Below the pieces are notes generated by a model. The model did no database searches and had not been told where the DNA came from. It worked only from the letters and a program-made list of their open reading frames with translations. Position numbers and translations under genes: made by a program. From CAVQND01 sp964653485 (GTDB lineage: Bacteria; Verrucomicrobiota; Verrucomicrobiia; Limisphaerales; UBA8199): a stretch of 10,845 nt of DNA. This document shows, one piece after another, positions 1 to 6,387 of this stretch (its first letter is position 1; the number at the start of each line of letters is the position of its first letter). Where the stretch lies: NCBI GenBank assembly GCA_964653485.1, contig CAZZFF010000172.1, forward strand, positions 1 to 10,845. The letters run 5' to 3'.

Positions 1-113
1 GGCGCAGCACCTCGCATTCTTTTTGTCGCTATTCGCTAAGGCGAGGATTTGGGGGACTCCTCCGGGATTGACGCGCACCCAGAGGAACGGGCAAGATTCA
101 GTCCGATTCAACG

Positions 114-695
114 ATGACGACTGCCAACATCATTACGATCCTGCGCATTCTGCTGGTGCCCTTTTTCGTGGTCGAGGTGCTTTACTACGCCCGAACGGGC
201 AACGAGACCCACCGGTGGCTGGCCATTGCCACGTTCGCCGTGGCGGCGAGCTGCGACGGGGTCGACGGGTACGTTGCGCGCCGCTTCAACCAGCGCAGTG
301 AGTTGGGCGCCATCCTGGACCCGCTCGCCGACAAGATTCTGCTCGTCTCCGGAATCGTCGTGCTCAGCATGCAAACCGACCCCTATCTGCGACCCATTCC
401 CCTTTGGCTGACCGGGACGATCATCAGCCGGGACATGCTTTTGCTCGTCGGTTTGGTGGTCATCCAGATGATGGTCGGCAAGGTGAAGGTGCGCCCGCGC
501 ATCCTCGGCAAGATCGCCACCGTGCTGCAAATGACCGTCGTGCTCTGGGGCCTGCTCAAGTGGGAGGGCAGGTGGCTTCTCTACCTGTGCCTCGGGGCGG
601 CGCTCTGCACAGGCATCTCCGGCCTCCTCTACGTCTGGGACGGCATCCGTCAATTGAGCGCGCACCCGGCCAGTTCCCCGGCGCCCAGGCAGTGA
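114..695 (+). CDS. pgsA: CDP-diacylglycerol-glycerol-3-phosphate 3-phosphatidyltransferase
   Basis: Integral membrane enzyme of 193 residues, a usual length for PgsA. The family moves a phosphatidyl group from CDP-diacylglycerol to glycerol-3-phosphate, the committed step to phosphatidylglycerol. The CDP-alcohol phosphatidyltransferase motif is complete: D48, D51, G52, A55, R56, G65, D69 and D73 with canonical spacing. The N-terminus (TILRILLVPFFV) is the typical first membrane helix, and several more hydrophobic helices follow. ATG 114 gives this standard N-terminus. There is no close Shine-Dalgarno; an AGAGGAA at 80-86 is too far away. The substrate CDP-diacylglycerol would come from CdsA, encoded at the other end of the window. 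Another CDP-alcohol transferase (for example phosphatidylserine synthase) is possible, but the N-terminus and length fit PgsA best. Confidence 0.9.
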   Translation: MTTANIITILRILLVPFFVVEVLYYARTGNETHRWLAIATFAVAASCDGVDGYVARRFNQRSELGAILDPLADKILLVSGIVVLSMQTDPYLRPIPLWLTGTIISRDMLLLVGLVVIQMMVGKVKVRPRILGKIATVLQMTVVLWGLLKWEGRWLLYLCLGAALCTGISGLLYVWDGIRQLSAHPASSPAPRQ

Positions 696-700
696 TCCAG

Positions 701-729
701 TTGACAGGCCCCAACATCTGGACAAGATT
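701..729 (+). promoter_or_regulatory. candidate sigma70-type promoter for the peroxiredoxin gene
   Basis: A perfect TTGACA (701-706) lies just after the pgsA stop codon. With a 17-nt spacer the -10 position is AAGATT (724-729), only 3 of 6 matches to TATAAT. It would give the peroxiredoxin gene a leader of about 55 nt. The weak -10 makes this tentative; read-through from pgsA is equally possible. Confidence 0.25.
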
Positions 730-790
730 GATCCTGCGTGGTTGTTTGACCGCGCCTCAAGAACATCCGGAAACAAAAGGAATCATAGAT

Positions 791-1276
791 ATGGCTATCC
801 CTGTGGGCGCCAAAGCGCCTGAATTCACACTGAAATCCAAGCAACCCGCCGGCCTGGTCGACGTCACGCTCGGCAACAGCTTTGGCAAGAAGAATGTGGT
901 GCTGCTCTTCTTTCCGGCGGCCTTCACCAGCGTCTGCACGCAGGAAATGTGCGACGTCAGCAACGGCCTCAAGGCTTATGCCGGCCTCGATGCGGATGTT
1001 ATCGGCATCAGTGTGGATACGCCATTCGCTCAGGAGGCCTGGGCCAAACAAGAGAAGATCAATCTCACCCTCGCCAGCGACCTGAACAAGGAAACCATCC
1101 AGAAGTACGATGTGGTCTTCCCTATGCTGGCCGGGGCTGGAGACACCGCGGCGCGGGCCGCTTTTGTCATCGATAAAAAGGGTGTGGTGCAATACAGCGA
1201 GCAGACCCCCACGCCGAAGGATTTGCCCAATTTCGGCAAAATCAAGGAAACCCTCCAGAGACTCAGCAACCGCTGA
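791..1276 (+). CDS. peroxiredoxin (AhpC/TSA, BCP-like, two-cysteine)
   Basis: Cytosolic thiol peroxidase of 161 residues that would reduce H2O2 and organic hydroperoxides with electrons from a thioredoxin-like donor. The thioredoxin-fold core carries the active-site pattern P42-x-x-x-T46-x-x-C49, where C49 is the expected peroxidatic cysteine. C54 lies five residues further on, the spacing of the resolving cysteine in BCP/PrxQ-type enzymes. The conserved arginine is probably the R in AARAAFVIDKKG, near residue 127. ATG 791 is preceded by AAAGGAA (777-783) at good distance. A much longer in-frame extension from 404 runs across pgsA and is rejected. Assignment to a subfamily (BCP, Prx5 or AhpE type) is uncertain. 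No oxidative-stress regulator is visible nearby. Confidence 0.9.
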   Translation: MAIPVGAKAPEFTLKSKQPAGLVDVTLGNSFGKKNVVLLFFPAAFTSVCTQEMCDVSNGLKAYAGLDADVIGISVDTPFAQEAWAKQEKINLTLASDLNKETIQKYDVVFPMLAGAGDTAARAAFVIDKKGVVQYSEQTPTPKDLPNFGKIKETLQRLSNR

Positions 1277-1359
1277 GGCGAACTCCGGCCGTCTCCGCAT
1301 CAGGCCGGTTGCGCCGCCGGCAGCAGCCCGGAAGAGCGTGGTATGTCGATTCGGCATCG

Positions 1360-1385
1360 GGCCCTGGGAGAAGATTCCCAGGGCC
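1360..1385. terminator. strong hairpin between convergent genes, likely bidirectional terminator
   Basis: A perfect 10-bp stem, GGCCCTGGGA / TCCCAGGGCC, with a 6-nt loop lies between the peroxiredoxin (+) and the oxidoreductase (-), which converge here. No strong T-tract follows on either strand, so intrinsic termination is plausible from position but not proven. A smaller inverted repeat, CCGGCC / GGCCGG, occurs at 1285-1290 and 1303-1308. Confidence 0.6.
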
Positions 1386-1424
1386 GTTACCTTTGCCTGC
1401 TCGGCGGCGGTTTGCCAGGGGCAA

Positions 1425-2816
1425 TTAGTACTCCCGTTTCCGTGTGATGCCGGGGTTGGGCGCCGGGTATCTGCCTTCTTTATCCGCCTGCACCGGGGCA
1501 GGGGAAGCCATGGTGAACTGATCCACGCCGGGCGCGAACTCGTGCTCGGAGTTGAGCATCTCCTCGAAGGTGATCTCCTGGCCGGTGTGGGCCGCCATGC
1601 GGCCCATGCTCGAGACGAGGCTGGCCTCGACGCCGCGTTTGGCTTCGTTGTACGGCCTGTCGTTGCGGATGGCATCCATCAGGTCGTTCCACTCGTTCGT
1701 GTAGGGATTCCTTTCCTCCCCGGGCACGCGCGAGGTCCAGAGGGTGTTTGAGCTTTCCATGTTCTGACCCTTGAACGTCCGGGAGGGGAGTCCGCAATCC
1801 CCGCTGTTGGAGGCGACGGCCAAGCCCTTGCTGCCATGCACGTAGCTGGCGTATGTGTCGTTGCAGCCGTTCATGCAGCGTCCGTCCATCAACATCTTTG
1901 CGCCGTCGGCGAAGGTGTATTCCACCGAATAGACATCGAAATTCTGGTCCACGTAAAGTCTGCCCTCCGGGTCCGTCCGGTAATGCTTGCCGCCCAAGGC
2001 CTGGGCCTTGACGGGCCAGGCGTTCTTCATCCAGCAAAGGTGATCGATGATGTGGATGTAGAAGTCGTTGAAGCAGCCGCCGCTGGCCCACAGGAAACTG
2101 TGGAAGTTGCGAATCTGCCAGAGCAATTCACTGGGCTGGCCCGGCCACTTGGTGACGTAGGCGGACCCGGCCGGACCGTGCATCCGGTAGCCGCGCATGA
2201 GGATAATGTCCCCAATCTCGCCGTCCTGGATGCGCTTCGAGAGTTCCTGCAAGGCCCGGCTGTGGCGGGACATCAGGCCCACCCCGACCTTGAGGTTCTT
2301 CGCACTCGCCTGCTCGGCCAGCTTGAGCATCCGTCGCGAGGCCGCCCCGTCTGCCGTTAGCGGCTTCTCCATGAAAACGTTCAGGTTCTTCTCGATGGCA
2401 TAGGCAAAATTGACCCACCGGAATGCCAGCGGCGTGGTGCAGATGGCCACGTCGCCGGGTTTGAGACAGTCCATGGCCTTCTTATAGCCATCAAAGCCGA
2501 TGAACTTGCGGTCTGCCGGCACATCCACCTGGTCTCCGTGAGCGCGTTTGATGCCGTTGTAGCTGTCCGATAGCTTGTTCTCGAAAACATCGGCCATGGC
2601 GACGAGTTTGGTTGGGCCGCCTTTGCTGGACAAAGCATCGCTGGCGGCGCCGGAACCCCGGCCTCCGCACCCGATGAGGGCTATCTGGACCAGGTCGCTT
2701 CCAGCGGCGTGGACGCGGGGAATGGCCACCCCGGCCAAGGCCGAGACCGCAGCCACTCGCGTGGTCGTGTTGATGAATTCTCGACGTGAGATGAGGGATT
2801 TGGACGATTCGTTCAT
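1425..2816 (-). CDS. Tat-signal Gfo/Idh/MocA family oxidoreductase
   Basis: NAD(P)-dependent oxidoreductase of 463 residues, probably acting on a sugar or cyclitol; the substrate cannot be read from sequence. A twin-arginine signal opens the protein (S10-R11-R12-E13-F14-I15, then a hydrophobic stretch ending in a VHA-A type cleavage site near residue 37), so it is probably exported folded. The Rossmann dinucleotide motif follows at G49-C-G-G52-R-G54, and E150-K151-P152 is the family's EKP motif carrying the catalytic lysine. The stretch GGCFNDFYIHIIDHLCW matches the substrate-pocket D/H region of the C-terminal domain. I chose ATG 2816 because GGAA lies 10 nt upstream; a TTG at 2822 would add two residues. 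It is divergent from amt, with no sugar-use gene beside it. Such Tat-tagged paralogs are abundant in Planctomycetes and Verrucomicrobia. Confidence 0.88.
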   Translation of the reverse strand: MNESSKSLISRREFINTTTRVAAVSALAGVAIPRVHAAGSDLVQIALIGCGGRGSGAASDALSSKGGPTKLVAMADVFENKLSDSYNGIKRAHGDQVDVPADRKFIGFDGYKKAMDCLKPGDVAICTTPLAFRWVNFAYAIEKNLNVFMEKPLTADGAASRRMLKLAEQASAKNLKVGVGLMSRHSRALQELSKRIQDGEIGDIILMRGYRMHGPAGSAYVTKWPGQPSELLWQIRNFHSFLWASGGCFNDFYIHIIDHLCWMKNAWPVKAQALGGKHYRTDPEGRLYVDQNFDVYSVEYTFADGAKMLMDGRCMNGCNDTYASYVHGSKGLAVASNSGDCGLPSRTFKGQNMESSNTLWTSRVPGEERNPYTNEWNDLMDAIRNDRPYNEAKRGVEASLVSSMGRMAAHTGQEITFEEMLNSEHEFAPGVDQFTMASPAPVQADKEGRYPAPNPGITRKREY

Positions 2817-2911
2817 AAGCAATATATTCCAGACGTTGCCCAGGAAATGTCAATTCAAGTTTTTTGGGGTCCTGGCTTGACGATGCGGCCCCGTTCCGCT
2901 GGAATTGCGCT
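2817..2911. promoter_or_regulatory. divergent promoter region between the oxidoreductase and amt
   Basis: This 95-bp gap must hold the start signals for both divergent genes. On the + strand TTGACG (2877-2882), a 17-nt spacer and TGGAAT (2900-2905) make a candidate sigma70 promoter for amt, but its -10 overlaps the GGAA ribosome-binding site at 2901-2904. On the - strand a perfect TTGACA (2853-2848) and TATATT (2826-2821) are 21 nt apart, too wide for a standard promoter. A sigma54-like GG/GC pair at 2874-2886 has one base too few between the elements. No NtrC or GlnR site could be recognised. Confidence 0.35.
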
Positions 2912-4339
2912 ATGAGATCTGTCGTGCGCAACCGGACTTTTATCGGTGTTTTGCTCCCATTGCTCTTGCTGCTTTGTATGGGGGCGGTATTGCGGGCAGC
3001 CGAGGGCGCCTCGCCCACCGTCGAGGCGCGGTTGGCCCAACTCGAAGCCAAAGCGGCCGCGCCCCCGGGCATCAACTCGGGCGATAACGCCTGGCTCCTC
3101 GCCAGCGCCGCCCTGGTGCTGATGATGACGGCGCCCGGCCTTATCCTGTTCTACGGCGGCCTGGTGCGGCGAAAGAACGTCCTCGGCACAATGATGCACA
3201 GCCTGGTCCTGATGGGCCTCGTATCGGTGCTCTGGGTCCTGTTTGGATACAGCATGGCCTTCGGGGAGGGAAACGCCTTTTGCGGCAACCCGTTCACCCA
3301 TTTCCTGTTGCGCGGCGTCGGCATGGCGCCCAATGCCGATTATGCCCCGACGGTGCCCGAGCAGACCTTCATGCTCTTCCAGTTAATGTTCGCGATCATT
3401 ACCCCGGCCCTGATCAGCGGGGCGGTTGCGGAGCGGATGAAATTCAGCGCCTACCTGCTCTTCATGACATTGTGGGTGACGCTGGTCTATTTCCCGCTGG
3501 CTCACATGGTCTGGGGCAAAGGGGGGGTCTTCAACTGGGCCTCGTCCGGCTGCCGGGTTCCCGTCCTTGATTTTGCCGGCGGTACGGTCGTGCATATCAG
3601 TTCCGGCGTATCGGCGCTGGTCTGCGCCCTGGTGATGGGCAAGCGCCTGGGTTACCCGCGCGAGCCGATGCCGCCCCACAACGTCGTTCTCAGCATCACC
3701 GGAGTCGGTTTGCTGTGGGTCGGTTGGTTCGGCTTCAACGCGGGCAGCGCCCTCAACGCCGGCGGACTGGCGACGAGCGCCTTCGCTGCCACCCACTTTT
3801 CCGCGTCGGCGGCCGCCCTGAGTTGGGCACTTTGCGAGTGGATGCAGAAGGGCAAACCGAGCGTGCTGGGCGCCGCTTCCGGCATGGTCGCCGGCCTGGC
3901 TACCATCACGCCCGCCTCCGGGTTTGTTTCGATCCCCTCGGCCCTGCTCATCGGTTTGGCCGCCGGGGCCGTGTGCTACACCGCCGTAACGAAGCTCAAG
4001 TCGCGGTTCGGCTACGATGATTCGCTCGATGTCTTTGGCGTGCATGGCCTGGGCAGCACCCTGGGCATGTTAATGGTCGGCTTGCTGGCCAGCGGCCAGA
4101 TAAACGATGCCATCGCCAGCACTTGCAAGATAGACGGCCAGGTCGTTCCCCTGGCCGGGGGCATCGCCCAACTCTTGAACCAGCTCAAAGGGGTGGTTTT
4201 CACAATGGCCTTTGCGGGGGCCGCGACCTTTGTTATCTTGAAGGCGGTGAACTCCGTCACCCGACTCCGCCTCACCGAAGAGCAGGAGACTATCGGGATT
4301 GACTTGTCCCAACACGGCGAGAGCGCCTATAACGATTGA
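2912..4339 (+). CDS. amt: ammonium transporter (Amt/MEP/Rh family)
   Basis: Inner-membrane ammonium channel/transporter of 475 residues. A cleavable-looking signal segment comes first (basic MRSVVRNR, leucine-rich core, cut near AEGA, residues 1-30). A short hydrophilic, helix-prone linker follows, then about 11 membrane helices starting at LLASAALVLMMTAPG. Signature residues are in place: D220 and H228 in DFAGGTVVHISSG (matching AmtB D160 and H168), and D373 and H378 in DVFGVHGLGSTLG (matching D313 and H318). H228 and H378 form the twin-histidine pore pair. The AERMKF and FGFNAGSAL blocks are also typical. ATG 2912 has GGAA 7 nt upstream; a TTG at 2864 would put a hydrophilic tail before the signal and is unlikely. 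A PII gene follows after 7 nt, so the pair is surely co-transcribed and PII probably gates this transporter. Confidence 0.95.
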   Translation: MRSVVRNRTFIGVLLPLLLLLCMGAVLRAAEGASPTVEARLAQLEAKAAAPPGINSGDNAWLLASAALVLMMTAPGLILFYGGLVRRKNVLGTMMHSLVLMGLVSVLWVLFGYSMAFGEGNAFCGNPFTHFLLRGVGMAPNADYAPTVPEQTFMLFQLMFAIITPALISGAVAERMKFSAYLLFMTLWVTLVYFPLAHMVWGKGGVFNWASSGCRVPVLDFAGGTVVHISSGVSALVCALVMGKRLGYPREPMPPHNVVLSITGVGLLWVGWFGFNAGSALNAGGLATSAFAATHFSASAAALSWALCEWMQKGKPSVLGAASGMVAGLATITPASGFVSIPSALLIGLAAGAVCYTAVTKLKSRFGYDDSLDVFGVHGLGSTLGMLMVGLLASGQINDAIASTCKIDGQVVPLAGGIAQLLNQLKGVVFTMAFAGAATFVILKAVNSVTRLRLTEEQETIGIDLSQHGESAYND

Positions 4340-4346
4340 GTGCCGC

Positions 4347-4685
4347 ATGAAAAAAATTGAAGCGATCATCAAGCCGTTCAAACTCAACGACGTCAAAGAC
4401 GCCCTCCACGAAGTCGGCCTCCAGGGCATGACGGTCACCGAGGTCAAAGGGTTCGGCCGCCAGAAAGGCCACACGGAAATCTACCGCGGCAGCGAGTACA
4501 CTGTCGACTTCCTCCCCAAGGTCAAAGTCGAGATGATTGTCCCCGATGCCGTGGTCCCTGCCGCTACCGAGGCCATCGTCAAAGCCGCCCGCACCGGCAA
4601 AATCGGCGATGGCAAGGTCTTCGTGTACCCGGTCGAAGACGCCGTCCGCATCCGAACCGACGAACGCGGCGAGAAGGCAATTTAG
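4347..4685 (+). CDS. glnB: nitrogen regulatory protein P-II
   Basis: Small cytosolic trimeric signal protein of exactly 112 residues, the standard PII length. It senses ATP/ADP and 2-oxoglutarate and controls nitrogen uptake and assimilation. The T-loop carries Y51 in RGSEYTVDFLPKVK, the uridylylation site of proteobacterial PII. The C-terminal signature TGKIGDGKVFVYPVEDAVRIRT supplies nucleotide-binding lysine and arginines. D54 is the GlnB-type residue (E. coli GlnK has N), while linkage to amt suggests the GlnK job of blocking the transporter, so the glnB/glnK name is undecided. Gene order amt-PII is the reverse of the proteobacterial glnK-amtB. ATG 4347 gives the canonical start MKKIEAIIKPFKL. 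An upstream in-frame start at 4299 lies inside amt and is rejected. Confidence 0.95.
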   Translation: MKKIEAIIKPFKLNDVKDALHEVGLQGMTVTEVKGFGRQKGHTEIYRGSEYTVDFLPKVKVEMIVPDAVVPAATEAIVKAARTGKIGDGKVFVYPVEDAVRIRTDERGEKAI

Positions 4686-4721
4686 TCCTCAGTTCAAAGG
4701 TGCCCGAACGCACGGGCCGAG

Positions 4722-4780
4722 GGTCGAGTGCCGGGCGTCGAGGGAACCGGGCGCCACCCCAGGCCCCTCGGCACTCGGTC
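4722..4780. repeat. imperfect inverted repeat (long hairpin) upstream of the first SDR gene
   Basis: The arms 4722-4735 (GGTCGAGTGCCGGG) and 4767-4780 (CTCGGCACTCGGTC) can pair over 14 positions in RNA, with three G-U wobbles, around a 31-nt loop. Within the left half there is also an imperfect tandem repeat: GTCGAGTGCCGGGC (4723-4736), then GTCGAGGGAACCGGGC (4737-4752). No T-tract follows, so it is not a classical terminator. It may be a degenerate intergenic repeat or a leader structure. It covers one possible start of the next gene (GTG 4728). Confidence 0.5.
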
Positions 4781-4790
4781 GGTGTCTCTC

Positions 4791-5849
4791 GTGCCACACC
4801 CCAATCAAATCCTCGTCACGGGCGCCCTGGGCTGGCTGGGGTCGCGCCTCGTTGAAGCGTTGTTGGGCGGGTTGCCGGATTGCGAGGCCCTCAAAGAACC
4901 CCGCCGCGATCTGCGCATCCGCTGCCTCGTCCTGCCCGGCCAGGACGCCTCCGCGCTCCGCCGTCTCTCGGACCGCATCGAGATCGTCACCGGCGACCTC
5001 CTGGACCCGGCCGATTGCGCCCGCCTTTGCCAGGGCGCGAGCGGCGCCACCCTTTTCCACACCGCCGGTCTCATCCACCCGCGCCGAATCGCCCAGCTTT
5101 ACAGCGTGAATGTCCGGGGCGCCTGCCAACTCCTGGATGCGGCAGTCCAGGCGGGCGTCAGGCGGGCCGTCGTGGTCTCTTCCAACTCCCCCTGTGGCTG
5201 CAATCCCCACCCCGACCACCTCTTCGACGAGTTGTCCCCCTATCACCCCTTCCTGAACTATGGCCGCTCGAAGATGCGGATGGAACTCGCCGTCAAGGAC
5301 CGCCAACAGCGAGGCCGGCTCGAAACCGTCCTGGTCCGGCCCCCCTGGTTCTACGGCCCCAACCAACCCCCTCGCCAGACCCTCTTCTTCCGAATGATCC
5401 GCGCCGGCAAGGCCCCCATCGTAGGCTCCGGCCGCAACCTGCGCTCGATGTGTTACCTCGACAACCTCTGCCAGGGCCTGCTCCTGGCCGCGATGACCCC
5501 CGGCGCTAACGGCCAGACCTATTGGCTCGCGGACCGCCGGCCCTACTCGATGAACGAGATCATCGACACCGTCGAACGGCTGCTCGAAACCGAGTTTGGC
5601 CGGCCCTGCGCCCACAAACGCCTCCGCCTGCCCGGCCTTGCCGCCTCCATCGCCTTCGCCCTCGACGCCACGCTCCAGGGGCTTGGCCTTTACCATCAGA
5701 AGCTCCACGTCCTCTCCGAGATGAACAAGACCATCGCCTGCTCCATCGCCAAAGCCGAGAAAGATTTGGGCTACCGTCCCGCTATCGATCTGGAAGAAGG
5801 CATGCGGCGATCCCTGGCTTGGTGCATCGGCCAGGGAATGGAGATTTGA
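4791..5849 (+). CDS. extended SDR: NAD(P)-dependent epimerase/dehydratase, 3-beta-HSD-like
   Basis: About 352 residues with an N-terminal Rossmann domain. It carries the extended-SDR cofactor motif G11-A-L-G14-W-L-G17, the serine region VVVSSNSPCG, the catalytic pair Y157-G-R-S-K161, and the RPPWFYGP block typical of epimerase and 3-beta-hydroxysteroid-dehydrogenase-like enzymes. The C-terminal end (KDLGYRPAIDLEEGMRRSLAW) matches the closing segment of that group. The substrate is unknown: a sugar nucleotide, a sterol or other lipid, or a beta-hydroxy acid are all possible. The start is uncertain. GTG 4791 places the fold correctly, GTG 4782 adds three residues, and GTG 4728 has a GAGGG upstream but would add 21 residues encoded in the hairpin repeat. 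None has a good Shine-Dalgarno except 4728. The next gene is the HicB antitoxin 31 nt downstream, and a second SDR lies beyond it. Confidence 0.85.
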   Translation: MPHPNQILVTGALGWLGSRLVEALLGGLPDCEALKEPRRDLRIRCLVLPGQDASALRRLSDRIEIVTGDLLDPADCARLCQGASGATLFHTAGLIHPRRIAQLYSVNVRGACQLLDAAVQAGVRRAVVVSSNSPCGCNPHPDHLFDELSPYHPFLNYGRSKMRMELAVKDRQQRGRLETVLVRPPWFYGPNQPPRQTLFFRMIRAGKAPIVGSGRNLRSMCYLDNLCQGLLLAAMTPGANGQTYWLADRRPYSMNEIIDTVERLLETEFGRPCAHKRLRLPGLAASIAFALDATLQGLGLYHQKLHVLSEMNKTIACSIAKAEKDLGYRPAIDLEEGMRRSLAWCIGQGMEI

Positions 5850-5880
5850 CGGACCAAGCTGCATTCACTAATGTGCATGC

Positions 5881-6096
5881 GTGAGCTATACCGTGATCCT
5901 CGAGAAGCAAACTGTCGGCGGCTACCATGCCTTCTGTCCGGCCCTGAAAGGGTGCCACAGCGAGGGTGAAACGGAGGCCGAGGCGCTACAAGGCATTCAG
6001 GAAGCGATCGAGGTTTATCTTGACAGCCTCCGTGCTCACAATGAACCCATCCCTGAGGAAGATATCGTTGTTCGCTCCATCCCAGTGGCCGTATGA
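5881..6096 (+). CDS. hicB: HicB-family antitoxin (short form)
   Basis: 71-residue protein beginning SYTVILEKQTVGGYHAFCPALKGCHSEG. This is the HicB partial RNase-H-like fold (beta strands, GGY, P-x-L-x-GC-x-S-x-G), followed by the helix TEAEALQGIQEAIEVYLDSL. In type II HicBA systems it binds and neutralises the HicA RNase. It ends soon after this domain and shows no C-terminal helix-turn-helix or ribbon-helix-helix region, so self-regulation by direct DNA binding is not evident. The start is GTG 5881; the nearby ATGs at 5871 and 5877 are in another frame, and no clear ribosome-binding site is present. Its stop overlaps the hicA start by 4 nt (ATGA), implying translational coupling. It could be a solitary HicB-like protein, but the adjacent HicA argues otherwise. 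Confidence 0.88.
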   Translation: MSYTVILEKQTVGGYHAFCPALKGCHSEGETEAEALQGIQEAIEVYLDSLRAHNEPIPEEDIVVRSIPVAV

Positions 6097-6317
6097 GCGA
6101 GCTGCCCTCGCTCACGCCAAGAGAATTGGCGCGCGTTGCTCAAATGCTGGGCTTTGCATTCGACCGCCAGAAAGGCAGTCACGCAGTTTACTTGCGCAGC
6201 ACCGACGGCCGGAGGGTAGTTATTCCGATGCACAACCGGGATTTGAAGCCAGGCACCCTGCACGGTCTCGTTAGAGATCTCGGAATCTCTGTCGAGCAAC
6301 TCGTCGAACTGCTCTGA
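6093..6317 (+). CDS. hicA: HicA-family toxin (mRNA interferase)
   Basis: 74-residue protein with the double-stranded-RNA-binding-like HicA fold. The family cleaves translated mRNAs when free of HicB. Visible are the segment FAFDRQKGSHAVYLRSTDGRR, with catalytic H30 in the G-S-H motif, the strand VVIPMHNRDLKPGTLHGLVRDLGIS, and a C-terminal helix. All expected elements are present, so the toxin looks intact and functional. It is translated from an ATG overlapping the hicB stop. The order antitoxin then toxin is opposite to the classical E. coli hicAB arrangement, though HicBA order is also known. By rough hand count the pair is visibly lower in GC (about 53-60% in sampled lines) than the flanking SDR genes (about 70-78%), which suggests acquisition. 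Confidence 0.9.
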   Translation: MSELPSLTPRELARVAQMLGFAFDRQKGSHAVYLRSTDGRRVVIPMHNRDLKPGTLHGLVRDLGISVEQLVELL

Positions 6318-6351
6318 CCCCATAACCTGCGCAATCTGGCTCGTTCTTCTT

Positions 6352-6380
6352 TTGCCTTGGGGCTTCAGTTCGACTATAGA
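6352..6380 (+). promoter_or_regulatory. candidate sigma70-type promoter for the second SDR gene
   Basis: TTGCCT (6352-6357), an exact 17-nt spacer, and TATAGA (6375-6380) match the -35 and -10 consensus at 4 of 6 positions each. Transcription would begin about 7 nt downstream, near 6387, which is next to the ATG at 6388. No Shine-Dalgarno precedes that ATG, so a leaderless mRNA is possible. Confidence 0.35.
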
Positions 6381-6387
6381 CCTATCC

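Noticed and set aside
1..39. Possible C-terminal tail of an upstream gene (frame 1, ending APRILFVAIR and stop at 37-39)
   Set aside because: Only 12 codons are visible and match nothing I recognise. It could equally be intergenic sequence.
404..790. Long N-terminal extension of the peroxiredoxin frame
   Set aside because: It overlaps the 3' half of pgsA in another frame. The peroxiredoxin fold starts normally at ATG 791, with a ribosome-binding site.
650..1675. Antisense open frame of 341 codons across the peroxiredoxin and the end of the oxidoreductase
   Set aside because: It overlaps two well-supported genes and the intergenic hairpin, and its translation resembles no protein family.
2874..2886. 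Sigma54-like GG...GC promoter upstream of amt
   Set aside because: Only 9 nt separate GG and GC instead of the required 10, and the rest of the consensus is poor.
4689..5864. Long antisense open frame of 391 codons opposite the first SDR
   Set aside because: It mirrors a gene with clear SDR motifs, has biased low-complexity composition and no recognisable domain. High GC produces such stop-free antisense frames.
5862..5873. Small inverted repeat CATT-cact-AATG just before hicB, as an operator
   Set aside because: Four-bp arms are expected by chance, and the short HicB has no visible DNA-binding domain.
5850..6387. HicBA as part of a mobile element
   Set aside because: No flanking inverted or direct repeats, integrase or transposase are visible. 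Only lower GC suggests acquisition.
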